Positions 1 through 9,874 of a stretch of 64,000 nt of DNA are shown here, in pieces. The stretch is from JASHUC01 sp035523875 (GTDB lineage: Bacteria > Pseudomonadota > Gammaproteobacteria > Steroidobacterales > Steroidobacteraceae). Position numbers and translations under genes: made by a program. Below the pieces are notes generated by a model. The model was given only the letters and a program-made list of their open reading frames with translations. It searched no databases and had not been told where the DNA came from. Within the stretch, counting starts at the first letter, position 1. Every line of letters starts with the position of its first letter. Location of the stretch: contig DATKPY010000039.1 of the NCBI GenBank assembly GCA_035523875.1, forward strand, positions 1 through 64,000, given 5' to 3'.

Positions 1-58
1 TCGAACCCCCGACATTCGCCGTGTAAGAGCGACGCTCTACCAGCTGAGCTAAGCACCC
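1..58 (-). tRNA. tRNA-Val (TAC), 3' end cut by the window edge
   Basis: The complement begins GGGTGCT-TA-GCTC at position 58 (acceptor strand, then the D arm) and carries the 7-nt anticodon loop CTTACAC; anticodon TAC is at 25-23. The T-arm GGGGGTTCGA runs into the window edge, so the acceptor 3' strand and CCA are missing. A tRNA-Val near lon is common in gammaproteobacteria. The lon-hup-tRNA order often seen is altered here, because a DUF4337 gene lies between. Confidence 0.93.
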
Positions 59-91
59 CCGCACCCCGTCGAGACTTTACCTCACGCGCTC

Positions 92-622
92 TCAGATGAG
101 CCAATTGCTCGCGCTCACGGCGGCGCCGAAGACGGCGGCGAGCCCGCCGAGCACCGGGAAGAACTTGCGCTTGGAGAGGAAGTAGAGCGAGGAGAGCACC
201 AGCCCGAGCTCGAGGAACCCCTCGCCCACATCGAAGCGCAGCGCGCGCGCCTCCTCCCGCTCGCTCGCATCGTCGCGATCCTGCGCATCGTGCTGGATAT
301 CCTGCGCCTCGCGCGCGTAGCGGTCGCGGTCCTTGGCGAAGGTCTGAGCGAGCGCGCGCGCCTTCTGCGCATCGCTCGCGGCCATCGTGGCCGCCAGGCT
401 CGAGGCGACATCGAGCAGGTGCTCGCGGATCTTCTTCGCCTGGTAGTACGTCCACTCATCGTTCGCCTCGGTGCGATGAATGACCGAGGCGGTGTGCGCG
501 CGATGCGAGGCGATCGTCACCACCGCGAGCACGACGCCCACCACCGCCACCATGATGCTCACGCCGCGCGAGAACGCATCGGCGGCGTGCTCGGGCGAGG
601 CGTGAATCTCGATCTCCGCCAT
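92..622 (-). CDS. DUF4337 family membrane protein
   Basis: A 176-residue protein of the DUF4337 type, function unknown. There is a hydrophobic segment near residues 22-40, and two more near the C-terminus (about 130-147 and 152-174). Between them is a long charged, probably helical region with many Ala, Asp, Arg and Glu residues and the motif EWTYYQAKK near residue 55. The predicted form is an inner-membrane protein with a coiled-coil domain. It lies 30 nt downstream of lon and probably shares its transcript. Many gammaproteobacteria carry hup at this point. The family call rests on overall architecture and the YYQAK-type motif. Confidence 0.75.
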   Translation of the reverse strand: MAEIEIHASPEHAADAFSRGVSIMVAVVGVVLAVVTIASHRAHTASVIHRTEANDEWTYYQAKKIREHLLDVASSLAATMAASDAQKARALAQTFAKDRDRYAREAQDIQHDAQDRDDASEREEARALRFDVGEGFLELGLVLSSLYFLSKRKFFPVLGGLAAVFGAAVSASNWLI

Positions 623-652
623 CGAGGAGACTCGCCGCTCGATGAGGCGCGC

Positions 653-3130
<2,478 letters not shown>

Positions 3131-3242
3131 GTTCAAGCCCTCGGTGGCGCGCTCAGTCGATGCGGAGGGGCGGACGGTCGCGATGCTCCCGCTCTCAACC
3201 CCCCGCACACGATACGGTTAACTATAGACTTAATACAGCGGG

Positions 3243-3269
3243 AAATGGGGTCGCGCCAGGGCCTTTCAA
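3243..3269 (-). promoter_or_regulatory. Heat-shock (sigma-32 type) promoter of lon
   Basis: On the minus strand GTTGAAA (TTGAAA at 3269-3264) is followed after exactly 13 nt by CCCCATTT (3250-3243). This closely matches the known sigma-32 consensus CTTGAA-N13-15-CCCCATTT. Transcription would start near 3236, giving a leader of about 105 nt to the GTG at 3130, or about 28 nt to the GTG at 3208. lon is a classic RpoH regulon member. A second AT-rich block (TATAGTTAACC, about 3230-3218) could serve sigma-70. Confidence 0.85.
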
Positions 3270-3374
3270 CTACCGAACGCGGAAACTGTCGACTGCATCA
3301 TCGGTGCCGCCGGGTCGCGTCCGCGGCGTAGAGCGGCCCTCACGCTCGGCAGCGAGCAGCCGGGGCTTTGCGCG

Positions 3375-4673
3375 CTAGTGCGTGGTTCCGGCGGCACGCC
3401 GAGGCTCGTCCTCGGCGCGGTAGACGACGTAGGGCTTGGAATGCCCGTCGATCACGGTCTCGTCGATGACGACCCGTTGGACATTGCGCATCGAGGGCAG
3501 CTCGTACATCGTGTCGAGGAGCACGGTCTCGAGGATGGTGCGCAGGCCCCGGGCACCGGTCTTGCGCTGCATCGCACGGTGCGCGACGGCCTTGAGCGCC
3601 TCGTCGCGAAACTCGAGCTCAGCGCCCTCCATCTCGAACAGCCGGCGGTACTGCTTCGTGAGCGCGTTCTTCGGTTCCGTCAGGATCGACACGAGCGCCG
3701 CCTCGTCGAGCTCATCGAGCGTCGCGACCACCGGCAGTCGGCCGACGAACTCCGGGATGAGTCCGTATTTGATCAGATCCTCGGGCTCCACGTCATGGAA
3801 CAGGTCGTTGCCATGCGGGCGCGCGTTGATCTCGCGCACATCGGAGGTGAAGCCGATGCCACTCTTCTGGGTACGGTTCAGGATGATCTTCTCGAGCCCG
3901 GCGAACGCCCCGCCGCAGATGAAGAGGATGTTCGTCGTGTCGACCTGCAGGAACTCCTGCTGCGGATGCTTGCGCCCGCCCTGGGGCGGGACCGAGGCGA
4001 CGGTTCCCTCGATCAACTTCAGCAGCGCCTGCTGCACACCCTCGCCCGAGACGTCGCGCGTGATGGAGGGGTTGTCGGACTTGCGTGAGATCTTGTCGAT
4101 CTCGTCGATGTAGACGATGCCCGTCTGCGCCTTCTCCACGTCGTAGTCGCACTTCTGCAGCAGCTTCTGGATGATGTTCTCCACGTCCTCGCCCACGTAG
4201 CCCGCCTCGGTGAGCGTCGTGGCATCGGCAATCGTGAACGGCACGTTGAGAAGCCGCGCGAGTGTCTCGGCGAGCAGCGTCTTGCCGCAGCCGGTGGGGC
4301 CGATGAGCAAAATGTTGCTCTTCGCGATCTCCACGTCCTCTTTCGCGCGCGCGGCGCTGCCGCTGCGGGTCTGCAGGCGCTTGTAGTGGTTGTAGACGGC
4401 GACCGAGAGCACCTTCTTGGCGCGCTCCTGGCCGATCACGTATTCGTCGAGGACCTTCTTGATCTCGTGGGGCTTCGGGAGCTTGTCGCGCGCGCGCTCG
4501 GCGCGGTCCTCGAGCTCCTCGCGAATGATGTCGTTGCAGAGCTCGACGCACTCGTCGCAAACGAAGACCGACGGTCCGGCGATGAGCTTGCGAACTTCGT
4601 GCTGGCTCTTCCCGCAAAAGGAGCAATACAACAGCTTGCCGTCGTCGTGACGGCTGCGGGAGTCATCGCTCAT
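3375..4673 (-). CDS. clpX: ClpX, ATPase subunit of ClpXP protease
   Basis: ClpX is the hexameric AAA+ unfoldase that feeds tagged substrates to ClpP. The 432-residue product has the N-terminal zinc-binding domain with Cys17, Cys20, Cys39 and Cys42. These are followed by Walker A GPTGCGKT (about residue 120), Walker B IVYIDEIDKI, and the IGF-type ClpP-docking loop (SGIGFTSD). Length is normal. The ATG at 4673 follows GAGGG with good spacing. It lies 148 nt downstream of clpP with its own candidate promoter in the gap, so it may be expressed both with clpP and alone. Confidence 0.98.
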   Translation of the reverse strand: MSDDSRSRHDDGKLLYCSFCGKSQHEVRKLIAGPSVFVCDECVELCNDIIREELEDRAERARDKLPKPHEIKKVLDEYVIGQERAKKVLSVAVYNHYKRLQTRSGSAARAKEDVEIAKSNILLIGPTGCGKTLLAETLARLLNVPFTIADATTLTEAGYVGEDVENIIQKLLQKCDYDVEKAQTGIVYIDEIDKISRKSDNPSITRDVSGEGVQQALLKLIEGTVASVPPQGGRKHPQQEFLQVDTTNILFICGGAFAGLEKIILNRTQKSGIGFTSDVREINARPHGNDLFHDVEPEDLIKYGLIPEFVGRLPVVATLDELDEAALVSILTEPKNALTKQYRRLFEMEGAELEFRDEALKAVAHRAMQRKTGARGLRTILETVLLDTMYELPSMRNVQRVVIDETVIDGHSKPYVVYRAEDEPRRAAGTTH

Positions 4674-4729
4674 CTAGGGCCCTCGTGATGCACATATCGC
4701 GCGGCCGGGCAAGGCCCGGGCGGCAATTC

Positions 4730-4759
4730 CTTATAGCATGCAGGGGGCCCGCCAGGCAA
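4730..4759 (-). promoter_or_regulatory. Candidate sigma-70 promoter of clpX
   Basis: In the clpP-clpX gap the minus strand has TTGCCT (4759-4754), an 18-nt spacer and TATAAG (4735-4730). The start would be near 4723, about 50 nt before the clpX ATG. This is inferred from motif match and position only. A small 6-bp hairpin (CACGAC/GTCGTG, 4790-4808) lies between clpP and this promoter and has no T-run. Confidence 0.45.
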
Positions 4760-4821
4760 AGCACCGGCCCGCAAGCCTTGACGATTCGCCACGACGTGTT
4801 TTGTCGTGACGGAACGGGTAC

Positions 4822-5442
4822 TTAGCGCGAGGCAGCGGGCATCTCCACGCGCTTCTCGAGCACCCGGTCGATGAGCCCGTACTCGACCGCTTCCTTCCAG
4901 TCCATGAAGTTGTCGCGGTCGGTGTCCTGCTTGATCTTATCCACACTCTGTCCGGTGTGCTTCGCGAGAATAATGTTCAGTCGGTCGCGCACCCCGAGCA
5001 TCTCGCGCGCATGGATCTCGAGGTCGGCGGCCTGACCCTGAAAGCCCCCGAGCGGCTGGTGGATCATGATGCGCGCATGCGGCAGGCAGTAGCGCTTGCC
5101 CTTGCTGCCGCCGGCGAGCAGCACCGCGCCCATGCTCGCGGCCTGGCCGGTGCAGATCGTCTGCACATCGGGCTTGACGAACTGCATCGTGTCGTAGATC
5201 GCGAGCCCCGAAGTGACGACGCCGCCCGGGGAGTTGATGTACAGGTGGATGTCCTTCTCGGGGTTCTCCGACTCGAGGAACAGCATCTGCGCAACGACGA
5301 TGTTCGCGACCTGATCGTCGATCGGGCCGACCACGAAGATCAGCCGGTCCTTCAGCAGCCGCGAGTAGATGTCATAAGCGCGCTCGCCGCGGGCGGTCTG
5401 CTCGACGACGATCGGCACCAGGTTCAGGCCACGCTCGTTCAT
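4822..5442 (-). CDS. clpP: ClpP, proteolytic subunit of Clp proteases
   Basis: ClpP is the tetradecameric serine peptidase that partners ClpX and ClpA. The 206-residue product has the catalytic triad Ser103 (GQAASMGAVL), His128 (RIMIHQPLGG) and Asp177 (DTDRDNF). The spacings of 25 and 49 residues match E. coli ClpP. The short N-terminal leader up to about residue 14 would be processed. The start ATG at 5442 has GAGAG upstream. The gene begins 27 nt after tig and is probably cotranscribed with it. Confidence 0.98.
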   Translation of the reverse strand: MNERGLNLVPIVVEQTARGERAYDIYSRLLKDRLIFVVGPIDDQVANIVVAQMLFLESENPEKDIHLYINSPGGVVTSGLAIYDTMQFVKPDVQTICTGQAASMGAVLLAGGSKGKRYCLPHARIMIHQPLGGFQGQAADLEIHAREMLGVRDRLNIILAKHTGQSVDKIKQDTDRDNFMDWKEAVEYGLIDRVLEKRVEMPAASR

Positions 5443-5469
5443 GTTGGCTCTCGCTTGAGTCGGTCAGGT

Positions 5470-6777
5470 TCAGGTAGTTTGCGCCGCACCGAATCCGGTG
5501 AGCTCCTTGAAGCTCATGGGGCGCTCGGTGATCTGCGCCCGTGAGAGCGTGAGCTCGAGCACCTGGTCCTCGAGGACCGCTGACTCGATCTGACGCAGCG
5601 CCTCGGCGTTCTCATGGTACGCGCGGCGCGCCTCCTCGGGGTTGGGGTGCTGGGCGGCGAGCTCGGCGATCCGCGCCTCGACCTTCGCGCGATCGAGCGC
5701 AATGCCCTCGGTGCGCACGATCTCCCCGAGAATCACGCTCAAGGCCACGCGCCGGCGCGCGGACTGCTCGAACGATTCGCGCGGCGGGAGCTGACTCACC
5801 TCGCGCGCGCCGGTGCGGCGCGCGACCTCCAGCTGCAGCTGCTCGATATTCTCGGCGACGAGGCTGCGCGGCACCTCGAGGGGGTTGTCGCGGTAGAGCG
5901 CATCGAGCACCTGTGCGCGCAGGCGGTTGCGCACGAGATCGTCGAGCTCGCGCTGCATGCTCCCGCGGACCTCCGTGCGCAGCGTCTCGATCGAGCCCTC
6001 CTCCACGCCATAGGCGCGGCAGAACGCCTCATCGAGCTCGGGCAGGCTCTGCTCCTCGACCTTCTTCACCGTGACGGTGAACTCGGCCGTACGGCCCGCG
6101 AGCGCCTTGTTCGCGTGGTCTTGGGCGTAGTGAACGGACACGGTGCGCGTCTCGGGCGATGCGGCCCCGGCGACGGCGCGCTCGATCTCATCGAGCACGC
6201 GACCGGCACCGAGCACGAAGGTCACGTCGCGGCCCTCGCCGCCCTGGAACGGCTGCCCCTCGATGCGCCCGTCGTAGTCCACCGTGACTCGATCGGTTGC
6301 GCGCGCGGCGCGCTCGACCGGCGTGAAGTTCGGCCGCTGCCTGCGCATGCTCTCGATCATCGCGTCGATGTCCGCCTCGGTGATGCTCGCCGCAGGTCGC
6401 TCGAGCGCAATCCGATCGAGCGGCTGGACCGTCACTTCCGGCATCACCTCGAATACGGCCGCGTACTTGAGATCGCCTCCGGGGCCGAGTGCGATCGGCT
6501 CGATGCGCGGACCGGTCGCGGGCTTCAACTGCTGCTGCGAGACCGCCTCCGCGAAGGTGCTGCGCATCAGGTCGCCCACCACCTCCGCGTGCACCTGATC
6601 GCCGAACTGCTGGCGCACGACGGAGTACGGGGCCTTGCCGGGGCGGAAGCCCTTCAGGCGCGCCGTGCGCGAGATGCGCTTCAAGCGGCTTTCGACCTCG
6701 CGCGCGACCTCCCCGGCCGGCACGGCCACTTCCAGTCGGCGCTCGAGACCGCCGGTCGCGGTCACAGAAGTCTGCAT
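5470..6777 (-). CDS. tig: Trigger factor, ribosome-associated chaperone/prolyl isomerase
   Basis: Trigger factor binds at the ribosomal exit tunnel and meets nascent chains. The 435-residue product has the ribosome-binding domain with signature GFRPGKAP (about residue 40), a central FKBP-like PPIase domain (about 150-240) and the long C-terminal chaperone arms. The start is ATG 6777, giving MQTSVTATGG. The open frame runs further upstream, but that part is translated tRNA-Leu. It heads the classic tig-clpP-clpX-lon group. Confidence 0.97.
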   Translation of the reverse strand: MQTSVTATGGLERRLEVAVPAGEVAREVESRLKRISRTARLKGFRPGKAPYSVVRQQFGDQVHAEVVGDLMRSTFAEAVSQQQLKPATGPRIEPIALGPGGDLKYAAVFEVMPEVTVQPLDRIALERPAASITEADIDAMIESMRRQRPNFTPVERAARATDRVTVDYDGRIEGQPFQGGEGRDVTFVLGAGRVLDEIERAVAGAASPETRTVSVHYAQDHANKALAGRTAEFTVTVKKVEEQSLPELDEAFCRAYGVEEGSIETLRTEVRGSMQRELDDLVRNRLRAQVLDALYRDNPLEVPRSLVAENIEQLQLEVARRTGAREVSQLPPRESFEQSARRRVALSVILGEIVRTEGIALDRAKVEARIAELAAQHPNPEEARRAYHENAEALRQIESAVLEDQVLELTLSRAQITERPMSFKELTGFGAAQTT

Positions 6778-6800
6778 GATATGTGAGATACCTCGAGAGC

Positions 6801-6885
6801 TGGTGCGAAAGGAGGGACTCGAACCCTCACGGGATGCCCCACTGGATTCTAAGTCCAGCGCGTCTACCAGTTCCGCCACTTTCGC
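6801..6885 (-). tRNA. tRNA-Leu (TAG)
   Basis: The complement folds as an 85-nt class II tRNA with CCA encoded. The acceptor GCGAAAG (6885-6879) pairs with CTTTCGC (6811-6805), the discriminator is A at 6804, and CCA is 6803-6801. The anticodon TAG is at 6851-6849, a long variable arm follows, and the T-loop reads GGTTCGAGTCC. It lies 23 nt upstream of tig, an arrangement frequent in gammaproteobacteria. Confidence 0.97.
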
Positions 6886-6933
6886 CCGCTGGGCGCTGGC
6901 CGTCGGGACCGGGCGATTATAACCGATCGGGTC

Positions 6934-7653
6934 TCACGAGCCGGCGAGCGCTTGGGCGAGCGCATCGGCAAGTGCGCGCGGTTGCGACAGAAACGGCGAG
7001 TGCCCGCTGTCGAGCTCGCGGCGCGCCGTGGCGCGCGGCGCGAACAGCTCACGCTGCATCGAGACGGGGAGCGCCTGGTCGCGCGCGCACACCACATAGG
7101 TCGCGGGTATCTCGTGCCACGCGGCGTGCGGCACCGGCTCCTCGAAGGCTCGGGCGCGCTGGGGCTTCAGTTGCGCGATGGCCCGCTGCTGCATCGTGGG
7201 GTCGCAGTCTTGATAGAAGACTTGCCCGGCTTGCGCGAGATCCGGAAGCGTGAGGCCCCCTTCGAGCAATCGCACCCAGGGCGCATAGCGATTGCCGCCC
7301 ACGGCGAGGAGTGACTCCCCGTCCTGCGGCATGAACGCACACAGGTACAGGAGCTGCGCGATGCGCGCATCGCCCGCGGCGGCGAGCGAGACGACCATCC
7401 CGCCGTAGGAATGGCCGCAGAGGGCGATCGGGCCGGCACGCTCGGCGCTCACCCGATCGATGAGTGCGCGCACCGCCGCGGCATCCGCGCCGAGGCCCGG
7501 TGCCTGCGCCTGCGCCGCGGCAGCGCCGTGCACGCTCGGCAGATCGAGCGTGCGCGCGCTCAGACCGCGCGCCTGCAGGTGCGGCACGAGCGGCTCCCAG
7601 CACCAGCTGCCGTGCCAGGCGCCGTGGACGAGAATGATCGTCGCAGCGCTCAC
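6934..7653 (-). CDS. Alpha/beta-hydrolase fold esterase-like protein
   Basis: A 239-residue alpha/beta hydrolase. It has the oxyanion motif LVHGAWHGSWCWE near residue 9, nucleophile Ser82 in GHSYGG, a late Asp in CARDQALP (about 190) and His in DSGHSPF (about 219). Length and HGAWHG opening resemble the salicylate-esterase / hydroxynitrile-lyase-like bacterial subgroup; the substrate is unknown. Start GTG 7653 shares the GTGA junction with the stop of the ThDP-enzyme gene, so translation is coupled. The same frame stays open far upstream over that gene but has no protein signature there. With the two genes before it, it probably forms a small catabolic or detoxification operon. Confidence 0.85.
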   Translation of the reverse strand: MSAATIILVHGAWHGSWCWEPLVPHLQARGLSARTLDLPSVHGAAAAQAQAPGLGADAAAVRALIDRVSAERAGPIALCGHSYGGMVVSLAAAGDARIAQLLYLCAFMPQDGESLLAVGGNRYAPWVRLLEGGLTLPDLAQAGQVFYQDCDPTMQQRAIAQLKPQRARAFEEPVPHAAWHEIPATYVVCARDQALPVSMQRELFAPRATARRELDSGHSPFLSQPRALADALAQALAGS

Positions 7654-9350
7654 GCCGCCCCCGTTGCCGGCGCGGCGGCGCCCGTGCTCGACTGTGCCGC
7701 GGGCGGCGGCGGGTGAATGAAGCGCCACGGATCGGCCTCCGAGCCGCGCGGGACGGGAATCTCGATGAGCCACGGGCGGTCCTCCGCGAGCGCCCGCTCG
7801 AGCGCCGGCTTCAGCCGCTCGGGCGAATCGATGCGCGCGCTGCCGGCGCCGAACGCCTCGGCGAGCTTGACGAAGTCCGGGTTCACGAGCTTGGAGCCGA
7901 GGACCCGTCCGCCGAAGTCGCGCTCCTGATCCCGCAGCACGTTGCCGTAGGCCTCGTTGTTGAATACGAGCGCCACGACGCCAATGCCGTACTGAACGGC
8001 CGTCGCGAGCTCCTGCGCCGCAAACATGAATCCGCCATCGCCGCAGATCGCGACCACCGGGCGCTCGGGGTGCGCAACCTTTGCGCCGAGCGCGGTGGCA
8101 TAGCCCGAGCCGAGCGTGCCCTGGTAGCCCGAGGCGATGAACGTGCGCGGCGCGAACACCGGATAGCCGTACCAGGAGGCAAAGCCGACCTGGGAGATCT
8201 CGTCCGTCACGATGCCGTTCGGCGGCAGCACTTGGCGCAGCGCGCGCAGGTACCCCACTTGCGGCTGAATCCGCTGCACTTGCGCCTCGGCCGCCGCGCG
8301 CGCCCTGCCGATCGCGGCGCGCCAGTCGCCGCGCCGGTGTGCGCCGCCCCGCAGCGCCGCCGCGAGCGCTCGTGCGCCGGCGCGCGCATCGGCGACGACG
8401 GCCACGTCGGGCTCCGAGCGGCGCATCTCCGCCGGGTCGATGTCGATGCGCACGCACTTCAGGCCTGCCGGGCGGAAGGGCCAGCGCCAACCCGGCACCT
8501 CGAGGCGCGTGCCGATGCCGATCATCAGATCCGTGCGCGGCCACAGCTCGTAGGCCTCCGCAATCGTCAGTCCGAGCGCGTGCGCATTGCTCACCACGCC
8601 GCGTCCGCTGCGGAAGGCGACCACCGGAGCGTCGATGCGCTCGGCGAGCTCGAGGACCGCATCGCCAGCATCGAGTGCCCCGCCGCCCACGAAGATCATC
8701 GGCGCGCGGCTCGCATCGAGGAGCCGCGCGGCGGCGGCGATGCGCTCAGGATCGGGCGGCGCGGGTGCGATGAGCGGCAGCGGTCGGCAGGGCTGCACGG
8801 CGACCCGCTCGGTGAACACGTCCCAGGGCATCTCGAGCGCCGCCGGTCCGCGGCGCCCGCTCGACATCTGCTGGAAGGCCTGCGCGATCAACTGCGGGGC
8901 GAATGCCGGATACTCGATCCGCGCCGCCCACTTGGTGAATCCGCGCAGTGTCGCGAGCTGATCGGGCATCTCGTGCAGCTGACCGCGCCCCCTGTCGAGG
9001 AAGGCGCGCGGCACCTGACCGGTCACGCACAGCACCGGCTGATTGCCGCCGAAGGCGGTGAGGAGTCCCGCCCCCGCGTTGAGCACCCCGGGTCCGGGCA
9101 CGACCGCGCACACCGACGGCCGCCCGGTGGCACGCGCATAGCCCAGGGCCATGTAGCTGCAGGCCTGCTCGTGGCGCGCACCGATCACCTTCAGGCGCGG
9201 CTGCGCGCGCTCGAGCGCATCAAAGAGGCCGTAGATCTGAGCACCGGGCAACCCGAAGACGGTGTCGATGCCGTGAGCGAGGAGCCCCTCGACGATCGCC
9301 TCACCGCCCGTGAGGGCCGGCCCCGCCGCCGCCGGAGCGCTCACCGTCAC
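7650..9350 (-). CDS. ThDP-dependent enzyme of the acetolactate synthase family
   Basis: A 566-residue member of the acetolactate synthase / oxalyl-CoA decarboxylase / benzoylformate decarboxylase superfamily. The N-terminal Pyr domain carries catalytic Glu61 (ARHEQACSYMALGYAR). The central domain is Rossmann-like (about 190-330). The C-terminal PP domain has the ThDP-Mg motif GDGGF...FNN (about 434-463). No ilvN/ilvH regulatory subunit lies nearby, and the flanking MAPEG and hydrolase genes argue against a branched-chain amino-acid role. The C-terminal tail is rich in Pro, Ala and Thr. It overlaps both neighbours by 4 nt. Reaction not assigned. Confidence 0.88.
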   Translation of the reverse strand: MTVSAPAAAGPALTGGEAIVEGLLAHGIDTVFGLPGAQIYGLFDALERAQPRLKVIGARHEQACSYMALGYARATGRPSVCAVVPGPGVLNAGAGLLTAFGGNQPVLCVTGQVPRAFLDRGRGQLHEMPDQLATLRGFTKWAARIEYPAFAPQLIAQAFQQMSSGRRGPAALEMPWDVFTERVAVQPCRPLPLIAPAPPDPERIAAAARLLDASRAPMIFVGGGALDAGDAVLELAERIDAPVVAFRSGRGVVSNAHALGLTIAEAYELWPRTDLMIGIGTRLEVPGWRWPFRPAGLKCVRIDIDPAEMRRSEPDVAVVADARAGARALAAALRGGAHRRGDWRAAIGRARAAAEAQVQRIQPQVGYLRALRQVLPPNGIVTDEISQVGFASWYGYPVFAPRTFIASGYQGTLGSGYATALGAKVAHPERPVVAICGDGGFMFAAQELATAVQYGIGVVALVFNNEAYGNVLRDQERDFGGRVLGSKLVNPDFVKLAEAFGAGSARIDSPERLKPALERALAEDRPWLIEIPVPRGSEADPWRFIHPPPPAAQSSTGAAAPATGAA

Positions 9351-9736
9351 GCCGAGATCAGGCTGCGGAGCACGCCGTAGGCCGCGCCGAGCACGAGCAC
9401 GATCTGGGTGAGAAACGACAGGCCCGCGCCCGGTCCGCGCTTATCCGGGGCCCGGAGGTAGCCCGCGGCGTAGAGAATGCGGGCGAGGAGAAACACCAGC
9501 CCGAGGATCGCGGCTCCGCGTGCGCTCAGGTACAGACCGAAGAGCCACACGGCAGGGATGAAGACGATGAGTTGCTCGAGGGTGTTCTGGTGCACGCGGA
9601 AGTAGCGCTCGAAGATCGGATGGCCACCGACCGCCGGGGCGGCGACTGAGTAGCGGTTGCGGGCGCGGCCGACCAGCGCCGAAAAAACGCAGTACTCGAT
9701 GAGCGCAAGCAGCACCACTGCGGCGACCCAGTCCAT
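9347..9736 (-). CDS. MAPEG-family membrane protein
   Basis: A 129-residue, four-helix membrane protein of the MAPEG family (membrane-associated eicosanoid/glutathione metabolism). The diagnostic stretch is FRVHQNTLEQL near residue 47, and hydrophobic helices lie at about 3-20, 57-75, 78-95 and 107-127. Family members bind glutathione or act as peroxidases or transferases; bacterial roles are mostly unknown. Start ATG 9736 has AGGTG five bases upstream. It is the first gene of the three-gene overlapping cassette. Confidence 0.88.
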   Translation of the reverse strand: MDWVAAVVLLALIEYCVFSALVGRARNRYSVAAPAVGGHPIFERYFRVHQNTLEQLIVFIPAVWLFGLYLSARGAAILGLVFLLARILYAAGYLRAPDKRGPGAGLSFLTQIVLVLGAAYGVLRSLISA

Positions 9737-9746
9737 CTTTTCACCT

Positions 9747-9763
9747 ATGAGTCAATGACTTAT
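9747..9763. promoter_or_regulatory. Operator-like palindrome before the MAPEG cassette
   Basis: ATGAGTCAATGACTTAT is an interrupted palindrome: AGTCA-A-TGACT is perfect, with further AT/AT symmetry and one mismatched pair. It lies 10 nt upstream of the MAPEG ATG and covers a possible -10 (CATAAG on the minus strand), which suits a repressor site. The regulator is not identifiable in this window. Confidence 0.4.
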
Positions 9764-9874
9764 GTGTGCGACGTCGCGGCATCGAGTGCCCGCTCGCAGC
9801 TTCGGGTGCGGGCGTAGTGTGCCACGAATCGCTGGCCGATCGCCCCCCGTCGGCCCGGCTCGGCCGGCGCCGGC

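Noticed and set aside
6778..6879. N-terminal extension of trigger factor
   Set aside because: The extra residues are a translation of the tRNA-Leu gene; the family start is at 6777.
7654..8544. N-terminal extension of the alpha/beta hydrolase frame
   Set aside because: It is an out-of-frame reading of the ThDP-enzyme gene with Arg-rich sequence and no motif. The GTG at 7653 fits the hydrolase start and coupling.
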